Source: Petrosia ficiformis
Taxonomy: Eukaryota; Porifera; Demospongiae; Haplosclerida; Petrosiidae
Direction of reading: 5' to 3'
Length of the DNA: 64,000 bases
NCBI GenBank assembly: GCA_947044365.1
Contig: OX345638.1
Location: 6,705,201-6,769,200, forward strand
The stretch's first letter is position 1; each line of letters opens with the position of its first letter. The position numbers were made by a program, and so were the translations under genes. Under the pieces are notes generated by a model. It was not told the DNA's origin, did no database searches, and saw only the letters and a list, made by a program, of their open reading frames with translations. Positions 24,620 through 36,800 of the stretch are shown piece by piece.

Positions 24620-27110
24620 TACATAGATAATAAAGTAAAGGGATTGGAAACGAGCGTTCGCGGGGGGGATATGCTACATGTACTTGGTGCCGTATTACAT
24701 GTACATTTATTATACATATAATTAGAACATTATTTTAGAAAATGGCAAATCGATGGATAAAGTATAGAAAATGCAGTAAATGAAGGTACATTGTAAGTTA
24801 GTAGCTAATGTTTTAATGCTGTAAGTTTAAATCGTGGTTTGTCGCATCATTCTGCTATTATATAACGGGTCTAAATCACCATTTAGGCTACTCTCTGAAA
24901 ACGTACAGCCGATCTAGGTACCATTTGAGCAGATTTTGACGAGTAGAGAGAATATTATTTGTACTGGAATTTCCAAACTTGGTTCGTCTCATGACCCATA
25001 TTTTGACTATTAGTAGTTTCATTTATTAGTTTTCGAGTAACAGGTACAGGGAAGAAATTTTTTGACAACTGCAGGGTAAAACAGGAGTATGAACGATATT
25101 TCAGTATATTTCGATATTATTGGATGAGAGAAGCTGTGCGCACCTTCAAATACTGCCAATTCTTTGCTTACCCTCCAGTTGTGTATATAAATAGTCTTTT
25201 TAGTGTAAGCTTCTTCCACTTGACCGTGTTTACAAAGGCTTGTTGAGGCCTGCAATGCGCGAAATAACAAGTAGCCTGGTTTCTAGGCACGCTATAGAAA
25301 TTGTACTATTATAAGCCACGCCCATTACACATTTTCAATCCCTTTACTTTATAATCTATGCTAAGTATCAGTCACTATAATTTGATTAAGTTTACCTCTA
25401 AACATCACTGTTTTATGATGCCTAGTGTATCAATTTAGTATATTCTGTTGTCTGCTCACAGAAGAAATCATTTTGAGTAGCTATCAACCCAAAATAATAA
25501 ATACTAAGTAGGATGTGCTATATATATATATATATATATATATATCAATATACCACACCCATTAATTAAAATGTATTATGTCAACACATACGAAAATTGA
25601 ACATTTTAAGGCAGTAATTTTCAATCAAGTGTTCACTATTTGGGTGTTTTGTACAGGAATCCAATGAAATCCACCATCTTTGAACCTGCCTTGTCATTGC
25701 TATTCATGAATACCAAATTTTTGTACAAAAGAAACAATTAACTACACTATAGCTATATGTACATGTACATGTAGCAACTGTTTATACCAGGGCTAAAATG
25801 AAGCTTTTTTGGTATTCCAGTATTCACTTTGCTTAACAAATGGATATTCAAATATCAGCTGGTTTCAGAAGAAATATTAAATATTAGTTCACCATTTACT
25901 GTAACTAACTACTATATTTATTACACCACCATTATTAACCCTTGGCCCCGTGTGGCAGAGTGGAGGATTACTGTAATCATTATTAAGTTTGAAGCTAGCT
26001 TTGAAACTTAAAGGAAATTACATGGTGACAGAAGAGGTTTCTTGGCTTGTAGATCACAGAATGTATAATATAAGCATAGAGGCCTTACATAAGCCCTATA
26101 CAATAAACATTGTGTCTAATAGTTTGCCTAGCACTGGCCATGTACCTTCAGGCATCTGTACCATCAACAGCTGTTAAATCATTCAATATCGATAATGGAA
26201 ATAATGTCAGATATTGACCGATTACCTATCTAATTATCACTGTACCCCTGGGATTCAGTTGATAAATGGGCCTGGCACATATACACACAATAGGTATTTG
26301 GAATAATGGTCTTCACACAATCTAAGATAGACATGACTTGTAATATTATCGTTGAAATACAAGAATAAAGTAATATTGGTTCTTTAGATTAGACACTCAA
26401 CTCCATACTGGATCAATGAATCATGGAGATGGCCAAGAAATTGTTTGTGAATAATTGTTATCCATACAAGATTCACTAATAATATTAATATTGTACCATT
26501 AATAATTAACCTCTTTTGTTATTACATGTACAAAGGTGTGTAAAATCTTTATTACAGATGTGAGAAGGGTTCTCCACAATCTCCTAAGAATAAAAAGAAG
26601 ACAGAAGTGGGTGTGGCAAGAAAGAGATAAAAAAAACAGAAAAGAAAACATAACAGAGAACAAAAGACCTCTGGAGGATTATAACAGGTATGAGTATATT
26701 GCAATGTGTCCTACATGTACATGTATAGTATCAGTCACGTCACTTGTAGTATCAAAGTTCATCTGTCTGTGCTATGCTTATACCATGGTGCGTGGGTGAT
26801 CACCATAGTAACCTTTGATGTACTGCAGGAGCCCATAACCTACTCCCAGACAGTTTAAATTTCACAGTTTACACAATGAATAATTATTGAATGATAAATG
26901 AGTTAATAAACAACAAAAGCCACCAAAAAATGTTACATTGCTAGCATTGAATGTACCAGGCATTTCACCAGTTATCATTTGCAAGTTTTGCATAGAAGCT
27001 AATGTAGTCGGTCATTAGGAGACTTTTTGGTGGCATTTTCTGTGAAATATTTGGTAAAGGATTGATGTTTTCAATGGTAGTTACATCATTAACTGAAGAC
27101 TTTTTACCAG
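24620..27110. other. Gene-poor stretch
   Basis: AT-rich sequence with a TA microsatellite near 25520-25545 and the first copy (about 25775-26178) of a dispersed repeat also found at 29236-29738. One possible plus-strand exon near 26559 is listed separately. Nothing else is supported. Confidence 0.6.
25775..26178. repeat. Dispersed repeat, copy 1
   Basis: Shares TTTATACCAGGGCTAAAA, a TATTCACTTTGCTT block and an end reading ACTGTACCATCAACAG-type sequence with 29236-29738. The second copy carries an extra ~90 bp internally. No coding capacity is seen. Confidence 0.75.
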
Positions 27111-30108
27111 GTGGTGGTTAGTGATGTGCGATACGTATCGATATATCGAAATATCGTAATTTTCATTCAATATCGTGATACAATATTGGCCTTTAGGTGT
27201 ATCGATACACTGGAGTGGGCAGTTTAGTAAACATGGGTTTTCCCATTTGTCTAATTTTATACCAAAAAGCAATTTTAACAAGCTAGTGTGCATAACCATT
27301 TCTTGACAAATACAACCAGACAGGACATTTGTTTACATTTTGTAAGCATTTCAATTATTATTTCAAATATCGTGATACTGTATCGTATCATGATATTTTT
27401 GGCAGTGATACGCAATACTATTATTTAGTTGTATCGCACATCCCTAGTGGTGGTTGTAATATTTTAGATACATTTTTAAAGTGATCGTCACTAGGCCTTT
27501 TATAACACCTGACACCAGAGGTACTGCGGTTTGGATTTGAATTAACTGCTCATCAACCATGTTGTTAAACAGTTCAGTGGCACAACTGACTTTCCCACTC
27601 TGTTCAGTAAAATTGCCTTCTAATCCAGCTTTGCTACAAATGTTTCAGAGTAGACCATTTAAACTATTCCTTTCAACAACCTGTTTAGTAAAGCTAGGTT
27701 GAATTGATGACATATGCTTGGATGGTTTTTGATAGAATGGACCTTCTGAAGGAGCAAACAATAATACTTGTAGCAAGCAATGATATCTCTATCTCCTAAT
27801 TCGGGCATTGAATATATTTGTAACTCCTTGGACACTAATTTATTGTGCTTCAAGCCTCCATGATATGTCTTAGAAATACGACCGTTAAATGGTACGTATT
27901 CACATCTTTTGCTTACACCGAAGCAGAACTGATTGACCCATAAAGAACGGTCCTCATCTCCGGCTCTAAGGCCAAACAATTTACAGTTAAAAAGTACACA
28001 ATATTTAACAACCCAACACTTGTTTCTCTTGAAAACAAACCACTCTCCCAGAGCTTACATTCCATTTGTCGGTTTATTGGGTCGGCACATTTTCTTTCAG
28101 TTCCATAGCCATCTTTAGCTAACTCCTTCATGTAAGCATCCAGTGGTTTTTTTCATAGGTTGAGCAGTTCTCATAAAAAAACACCCACACCTCGGGACGT
28201 CCGTTCTCTCTCCGGAAGCATTGGATGGCGACTACTATCTGGTAAAGAGAGTTGGCTGGATAAGGTGTGCACCCGTCTTGTTTAACAGCTTCATGCACAA
28301 ACCGAGCCACATACATGTAAGGGTTCGGTTCTGTCGGTTCTGTCGCTGTCAAGGAAGTAACACTAGATCATATTTCTCTCTCCAAGCACCATGAATAAAA
28401 CACTTTCATTATACCCAAATTGTACTTTTAACTCTTTCGGCTATAGCTGTTTCGACAGCCTCGTTTGTGCAGTTGATCTTCAACGTAGGCTGACAGTAGG
28501 CCTCTCGGGTTCAGTCTGATATGCATCGCTTGCTATGTCCCGAGGTAGGCTGATAGTAGACCACTCAGGTTCAGTCTGGTATGCACCGCTTGTTATGTCC
28601 TGAGATAGGCTGATAGTAGACCACTCAGGTTCTATCATAACTGTGAATGTAAATCCTCTGAGTGAGGTATACAACACAAGGTGTCAATTATCAATATTAC
28701 ACAACTGTTCGAGTTCATCCCAGTCCTCGCTCCAATCTAAATCTTCTAGTCCTTTCAGGTAGTCATCTTCTCTCCAAGCCGTGCTTTCATCAACTTCATC
28801 CCAGTTCTCTATATTTTCTAGTCCTTCCATATAATCTTCTTCCATTTCCAGCAGACTCTGTTCTATGGTGATTGTCTTGTTACTTTGACAACAGTGACAT
28901 TACATTTCTGTGCCTGTACCATGATATATCTCTCTGTCTGGAGGTAGGTTATGGGCGTATATCGCCCTTGAGATAATAGATCGAGGGCTACGCCCTTGGC
29001 CTATTATCTTGCAAGCGGTATATCCCCATAACCTACCTCCAGACAGGGAGATATTCATTACATTATTATATATAGCAGGCATGAAAAGCAAGTCACATTA
29101 ATTACTTATCTCTTACATTTCCTCGTATGTTCTCAAAGAGTAATGTATAAAAGTTCATCAAGAAGGAATTTGAGCAATTTAATAATCATCTGTGCAGAAA
29201 TTTTGAGGAATGTGCTTTACATAACTATTACATATGTAGCAATTGTTTATACCAGGGCTAAAACAAAGCTTTTTTTTTGGTATTCCAATATTCACTTTGC
29301 TTCAATGAATATTGAAATATCAGCTTGATTACTTATCATAACTTGTTTCTGACGAATATTAATTATTAGTTCACCATTCACTGTAACTAACTACTATATG
29401 TATATGTATGCGTTATTAACCCTTGCCCACGTAGGGGGAGTGGACAGTTACTGTAATAATTATTCAGTTTGAAGCTAGCTTTGAAACTCGTATGATGTTA
29501 TACTCCTTTACCATTGTAAGGGGTCTGGTGGCTCAGATGGTTAGAACAGAAACAAAACACATGGAACTTTTAAAGAAATTAAATGGTAGCAGAAGAGGTT
29601 TCTTGGCTTGTAGATCACAGAACGTATAATATAGGCACAGAGGCCTTACATAAGCCCTATGCAATAAACATTGTGTCTAATAGTTTGCCTAGCACTGGCC
29701 ATGTGCCTTCAGGCAACTGTACCATCAACAGTTGTTAACAGGAGCGAATTCAGGATTCGAGATTAGGGGGGAGGGCAGTATAATTTCCCTGGTTGTAATG
29801 GGGTCTGAGGGCATGCCCCCACCCCCCGGAAAATTTGAATTTTGGACCCAAAAATGGCAATATATGGCAATCTGGGAGTTATTTTTTGTAATACCAGTTC
29901 TTTAACTACATATATAAATTACAAATACGTACTACAGTGGTGTGGCTCATACACAGGATATTTGGAACATTAAACCCCGTGGAAAGGGATGGCCTGTAAA
30001 AACTCAAATTTTTTAATCTTCTTTCATTCATTCATTATTTTTCTACAGGAAGAATGTAGTGAACAATCTAAACAGCACAAAAAGAAAAAGAAACACAAGA
30101 AAGTCTAG
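26559..30108 (+). CDS. Possible plus-strand lysine-rich exons (uncertain)
   Basis: At 26559 an acceptor AG is followed by an open frame reading CEKGSPQSPKNKKKTE up to a possible donor (GAA/GTGGGT, about 26607). At about 30050 an acceptor (CTACAG) is followed in compatible phase by EECSEQSKQHKKKKKHKKV and TAG. Such Lys tails are common in nuclear proteins. An alternative donor at 26688 gives a different basic reading. No upstream exons could be identified, so this is a weak candidate for the 3' end of a gene. Confidence 0.25.
27119..27446. repeat. hAT-like MITE with 8-bp target duplication
   Basis: 328 bp, ends TAGTGATGTGCGATAC / GTATCGCACATCCCTA. It is flanked by identical GTGGTGGT on both sides (27111-27118, 27447-27454). 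The inside is rich in ATCGATA palindromes. The 8-bp duplication points to mobilisation by a hAT transposase. Confidence 0.9.
27659..28850 (-). pseudogene. Decayed Crypton/KIAA1958-like tyrosine-recombinase gene
   Basis: Three overlapping minus-strand frames resemble the recombinase-like domain shared by Crypton transposons and KIAA1958/ZMYM-type proteins: YPANSLYQIVVAIQCFRREN (28352-28128), MKELAKDGYGTERKCADPI with LLNIVYF (28131-27913), then LRAGDEDRSLW and YHGGLKHNK ... DRDIIACYKYYC (27979-27659). The frame changes at an A run near 28145 and a T run near 27995, so it is broken by two single-base shifts. Upstream in the same orientation are an acidic Trp/Asp/Glu leader (about 28850-28690) and a 20-residue tandem repeat (28480-28640). 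Not expected to make active protein. Confidence 0.7.
28480..28640 (-). repeat. 60-bp tandem repeat encoding EPEWSTISL-type units
   Basis: About two and a half copies of a 60-bp unit are open on the minus strand, giving EPEWSTISLSQDITSGAYQT and close variants. It sits between the acidic leader and the recombinase region of the decayed Crypton-like gene. Confidence 0.75.
28926..29054. repeat. Fold-back element with ~36-bp arms
   Basis: The left arm around GTCTGGAGGTAGGTTATGGG is mirrored by CCCATAACCTACCTCCAGAC on the right, with further internal pairing. It is a MITE-like palindrome of about 129 bp with no coding content. Confidence 0.8.
29236..29738. repeat. Dispersed repeat, copy 2
   Basis: Homologous to 25775-26178, with an additional segment around 29500-29570. 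Between it and the next gene (29739-30478) I see only low-complexity AT-rich sequence, apart from the possible lysine-rich exon at 30050-30108. Confidence 0.7.
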
Positions 30109-30478
30109 AAAGATAATGATGATTATCTCTGTTATCATCTCCTGAATTATTTGTTGGAATTTTTAATTTTTCTGATTTTGAGTATATTTTTTAAGTAATT
30201 GTGAATTCCTACATGTTGGAGTTTCTGGTGCAAGAATAATAAATAAATATAACAATATAATATAGAGTTTCCTAGAAAAAGTTTTGCTTTGGTGTTGGGT
30301 GGGGCAACAATTTTGTCTTCCTGCCCGCTACTGTTACCTCCAAAGAAAACATCATAGGGATGGCATAAGAATAGCCACAATAACTATTATTACTTCATTA
30401 TGAAATATAATTACACATGTGAAAAGTAGCTACAAAGAAATCCTGTTAAAACTAAAAAACAATGTACATGTGTTATAA

Positions 30479-30810
30479 TTATTTCACAGGACTATTAATA
30501 TCTTTACAATTAGTCAGCACTCTCTTATCATCACGATCTGAAGGATTAAAAGTTACGAAATGTTCACTTGCTAACTCTGTAGCATCTTTACACTTTCCCG
30601 ATAACGCAAGAGAACAAACAAACTCTTTCCATGTCCTTGATTTTAACTGTTTCCACTTTCGGAGCATTTCAGATTTCTGATCATCAAGATAGATATATTG
30701 TCTAACAATTACACTACATTCTAATCCCAGACCAAGAGAGGAACAAAGTAACTGTATCTCTGTAACATCTGAGATATAATACAACAAGTCTTCATTATCT
30801 GGTATAAGAC
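30479..30810 (-). other. Death-like terminal exon of gene E
   Basis: About 110 residues ending ...DINSPVK-stop. Helical spacing and a W in KWKQL followed by TWKEFV fit a divergent Death domain. The acceptor is ATTATAG at 30811-30812. Confidence 0.65.
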
Positions 30811-33800
30811 CTATAATGTTTATAAAGGAAGTTAATGAATATTAATTTATAAAGTATATAAATTCACCTCCTGTTCCATCATCAATATTTAATTCAGTAG
30901 CAGTTTTAGCTCCTTTCCTCCAAACTGATCGATCATCTAGAGATTTAAACATTATTCATTCTTTAATCTAATATACATGTATATAATATTATACACACCA
31001 TGTTTGCCACGGCAATGCATATATATATACACCTCATCAAGCATTCATTTGCTAAATCATAGTGTATATTATTATAAAGCATGGCCAGTTGGCTCATATA
31101 CTGGATATACAACCTGCTGATGTTTACAGATTTATGTAGAGGAAGGATCTGGGGACAAGCTACTGTGCATTCCAAATTTATACCAGGAAAATTGATGTAG
31201 CAAATTGTTCCACTGCAACTATGACTAAATTAACGACTATCACAATACATGCGTGAAGAGCCAAGTTTTCATTAGAACTTCTGCTACAGAAATCCGGGCT
31301 GGACAACTGACTATGTTAAGTAGCTATGCAGCACTATTACAGTCTGGCCACACACCCAAACTTCTAATTGTAATTATTACTGTTGAACAACTTCAATATT
31401 GCAGTGTTTCCAGACACCTTGTCTGGCTATGCCACACTACACATCATGCAGGTTATCCCAAAAGAAGGGGGACTTCAAATTCCTGTATGTGGTAAATATA
31501 AGTTTTATCAATTTTAGCTTTAGATTGAAATATACGTTTTACCAGATAATGGTCATAAGGTACTGTTTGGTTGTAAATATTCATTTGTTTTGCCAATGAA
31601 CTGAAAAGGTTCATAGATACCAAATTCAAACTGAGCTTCTAAATGTACGAAAGTGTTTAAACAATTTTTTAACTTCAAAACGGTCAATTTCACAAATACA
31701 GACACTATAGCCCATGTTCTATGTATGGGGGTATGCCAGTTCCTCAGTCTCTGCACTGGCTCATGCCTCGTCCATCAATGGACCCTCACTGAACATGGAT
31801 TTTTAACTTTGTATGAAATTTTCCATACATAGCATTATGTGATATACATTTACAATAATTATAGTGATACTAAGTGGGGTTTTGCCCCACCATACAATTC
31901 ATTCTATTCACCTAGGCTACTATAATGTGTAGGTACATGTGCTTCAAAGAAAGCTAAAGTCATGGCAACTGTAAGGTAAAGATAAACACAAAATTGCTAA
32001 TTATTTATTTAACATCCCATATATATAAATCTCGTTATTCTTCAATGATTCAAAAGTAACACAGAGTTAATTATAATTATGTACCTGTATTCATCCAAAA
32101 CCAGTTAGTGAATAAGAACAATCCAATAGTCAACATTGTTGAGAGAACGGCTATCACAACCAAACTCTTAATTGAGGTATCTAATACATGACCTACATGA
32201 TTGTGATTATCATTTATATGCATTGGCATTTCAATTTAATATCAGACAAGATATTAACTCAAAATATAGGGAGGGAGTATGTAACTCCTACAAAATTAAT
32301 GATGAAACTGCATAAGCCAAAAAAATTCTTAGAACATTTAGTATTTATAAATTCTATTGGCCATCACTAATTGTAATATTATAGTCTAGTGCATAAATCC
32401 AAGTGGAAACTCTAATTGAATGAGTTACCCAGTTCATATGTTACTTAGAAATAGAAGTTCACATCACAAGTTGACTTTCGTTGCTCAAATGACATTTTCC
32501 AGTTTGACTAGCTAAAATCATCATGTAGCGATATATTTACTTACATATTTTGTATGATCAAAGAAGTAACTCAAGATTTGGAGTGATCGTGCCATCCAGC
32601 AATAGTTTTTAGATTTGCTCATGCAATTGCAATCATTCACATGGAGTTACATACTACAACATTTAAATTTTTTTATGAACTCCTGATATGTAAAAAAATT
32701 AATTATAAAAATTCTAATAGTTATTAGTTGAAAATTTATGACCAAAACTGCCATTTCTTTTATTGCTTTTGATGGTGGTTGATCTCATTATGTATTACAG
32801 TATACAGTGCTGCATTCAGAAAAGTTGCTGATGGAGAGGGGGCAAAACAGGTATTTGCCAAAAACTAATGGGTGGGGTCAAGCCCCCATCCATGTGTGTA
32901 GGCACATGGCCAGTTAAGGAAGGTGTGGGGCATGCTTCCCTGGGAAAAGTTTAGACTCTCTGAGATCATTTCTGGTGCATTTTCAGACAAATATAAGATG
33001 GGCAGCAGACATGACAAGTCATTACAGCATCCTCCCACCTAATTAAGGGCAATGTGAATCTGTGTTATAAACAACTGACAAGATAAGGCATACGAGTTCT
33101 TTCTACAGAAATGGCAATTAGATATTGAGAATTCAAAGTCTAAGAATTCGAATGCTAGAAATAAATTAAAGACTATTTCATTGTGGAACCATATTTTGAC
33201 ATAATCTTAATGTAGAATTATTTTGCTATCTCTGCTTTCCCAGATAGTTTGCTACCTAAAACGTAAGTTAGAACCTTGAAGTGAAAAAATATACACATAC
33301 AATAATTATTATCAATGAGGTATATATGTTTCCAAAACAGATAAATGAGAAAGATCAATCCAATACTCCATAAAGAAGAAAAATGTACCATCAACGATTC
33401 TATTATAAGTGTACAATAATTATAATTACTGTATACTATTATACTATATTATTATACTATATATAATTATGTCATACTGTGAAAGGCAATGGAACCAACC
33501 AATCAGATCCATATATGGAGCTGTTATTATGCAACCAACACTTGGCTGAAGCTTTAAAATGAAAGATGATTAGAAAAACAATAAGGTTGTTAGCTTTCAG
33601 ACATGAAAAAATTATCACCACTAAGTAATCATAGTATTGGATTTAAACATTAATAATTATAACTTTAATAGCTACTCGTTAACTCTCACCTCCTGTTTTA
33701 TCATCTACTGTAGATTTCATTCCTTTCCTTTCAATGTCTACAGAGAATAAGAGTAATGTATACATCTCAGGATCTGGATGTGTTATACACATCAGATTAT

Positions 33801-36800
33801 GGTCTCGTATAGCCAAACCCCACCTACTGTAGAGGAAGGATCTGGGGATAAACTACTATGCATTTTAAATTCATACCAGGAAAATTTATATAGCAAAACT
33901 GTTCCACTACAACTATAACTAAATTAACGACTATCCTAATACACATGTTAAGAGCCAAGTTTCCGCTAAAACGCTGCTTCTGCTACAGCCGCAAATAGAA
34001 ATTTGGGCAAGTGATGCAGCACTATTACAGTCTGGCCACGCCCAAACTTCTAATTGTAATTATTACATTCCTGTTGCAGTGTTCCCAGACCCTCCAATGC
34101 CAGTCTACACATCATGCAGGTATACTCCTTTTATCCTAAGGGGAGGGGACTTCAAATTCCTTAAGTGGTAAATATAATTTTTATCAATTTTAGCTTTAGA
34201 TTGAAATATACTTTTTACCAGATAATGGTCATAAGGTACTCTTTGGTTGTACATAATTTTGGGTAAATGTAATGTTATAAAAAGCTCACTATAACCATTC
34301 ACTTGTTTTGCCAATGAACTTAAAAGGTTCATGGATACCAAATTCAAACTGAGCTTCTAAATGTAAATAAGTGTTTAATCAATTTTTTTACTTCCAAATG
34401 GTCAATTTCACAAACACAGACACAAATAATAACTGCCATAGCCCATGTTATATGTATGGGGGTAAGCCAATTCCTCAGTCTCTGCACTGCCTCATGCCTC
34501 GTCCCTCACTGAACATGGGCATGCTAGATTTTTAACGTTGCATGACATTTTTCATACACACCAAATAAATGGGAATGTATCAAATGATAATTATATGATA
34601 TATAAAAAGTGGGGTTTTGCCACCGTAATTGTCACAATTTAATCAAAAGTGTGTATTATATTTTCTATGACACCATTAATGTTAAGTTATAATATTTAGC
34701 AACATGAACATTATATAACATACCTTGTGAAATGGGTTTAGGTAATATTACTGTGTAATGTTTGTCATCACAAGTTCCAACTAAAGTAAACTTTAACGAA
34801 AGACGACTAGGTGGTGAAGTAGAGTCCCAATAAAAATTGTAAGCACAATGTGGAATATCATATTTCTTCTCCATATCAAAGTGTTCTATTGCTGTCCTTG
34901 CAATCTATGATTATCAATTAAACATACAATATAATTATCATTATTAGCTAATGAAAACATACTCGAGGTGAAATAGTATCAACCACAACCCAAGAGCTGA
35001 TGTGGTGGTTTTCTGGTATAAATTCCAAACATTTTGCATCTGTTTCAAGTTCTATGGAAAAACGTTGCTCAGCATCATAGCCATGAAACTGCTTCTTAGC
35101 ATGCTAAAAAATAAATATGAAAACTAAAAACAAGTTCTGCTTATAAGTATAATTAATGATATTAATAAATACATGCAATATCGAGTATAATAGTAACTAA
35201 CTTCTGCAACAATAGGCTCATCCTTTGTTACTGCCAAAACCATATTCCATTCTTGAACTGAATTTGGTTGATAAAACACCTGAGAAAGATACTGTTGATT
35301 GGGGGGTATGATTGCTCCAGTTGCAAAGCAGCTGAAGTGATGCACATCAATGGTAGCAGAATTGCTATGTGGTCTGAAATAACCACCTTCCATCTCTTTA
35401 AACTCATATGGTGGACCACTGGAACAGTCGGCAGTATAAAATCTGAAATGAGATGCTTCATCTTCTGACTTAATAATGGCGGCATGAGGAAGATGGAGTG
35501 TAACGTTCTTTTTAAACTGTTCAGAACTACTAATTTGGTATATACCACTCACAAGATAACAATCAGGAGGTAGTACAAAATCACCAGCAATGATAGCCTT
35601 TACATGTAGTTCTGTTCTATGTCCAGCAGGTAGAGATCCTTCAGGTACTTCTATACGTAAGCCAAATTGAACCCAATCCAAGGTAAATGCACTATTGTCT
35701 CCAGTGACTGTAAACCTTCTCTCACCAACTACCTGCATACCATCTTGCAAATGGACAAAAACATAGCATGATGAAAATATAATTATTATGTAAAGTGATT
35801 ATTATGTAATATACTTTTAATTAATATTTAGTATACATGTACATATTGGTGTCATTTTGTATAGGATGTCAACAAAATTTGGTATCTAGTGAATAGCTCT
35901 TGGTGAGTACTTAATTTCTGTCCAAAATTGTGGAATAGCAAGGAATTAAGGGTAAGTGTTTGATCAAAAACACTTTGCAGGAAATGATGTTGAAGTACTC
36001 ATGCTTACCAGGGATGGCAGATGTATTCAGGCCAATTGAGAAGAGCCCAGCATGTGAAGCACAGGCAAAAATTGACCTCACTGATTATTCATGATGGCTG
36101 TGGTTAGTTATCATATAATTACTTTCCATTTTCCATGTGGTTTAATTATTGTATATAATTACAACCATTTACATGTATGTGTGTGGCAACTTACGTGAGT
36201 ATGCATTGATATACGTAGTTAAGGAAGGTACGTAACACCGGTGGGCGTAACCAATTATTGGGCGTGGTGCATACAAGAACGCGTGCTCTAGCTCTACAGA
36301 CCAGCAGCTCTTGGCGCTATATGATGGTATACGTAGAAACTTGAACTAATAGCTGTTCTAGGTACCTATAGTTCTACAAGCATGCATGAAGTAAGAAGAG
36401 TAGATAATCACTATAATAAAATTCATAATACGAGAAAGTCAGCTGAATGTTGGACACCACAAATACACATGTAGGGATACTTTTTCTCTACTGATACATC
36501 GTGGTATATACATGTACATGTATATAGTAATAATCATACCAATGAGACACAAATGATGCGAGCTACGTGTATGTATCTGTACCTGGATATATACTACTCA
36601 TGGAATGGTCAGAGAACAATCCCACAACAATTGCAACCAACAAAACAAAAAAGATGTACCAGCCAACCTATATAATTACAAGAATAATAAAAAACATTTT
36701 CAATAAAAATGAAAGAAGATGTAGGGATGTCAAAACCCAAAAAGCAAGCAAACAAGGTTGGGAAGCTAACTTAGGACCCAAAATTAAACAAACCACTTCC

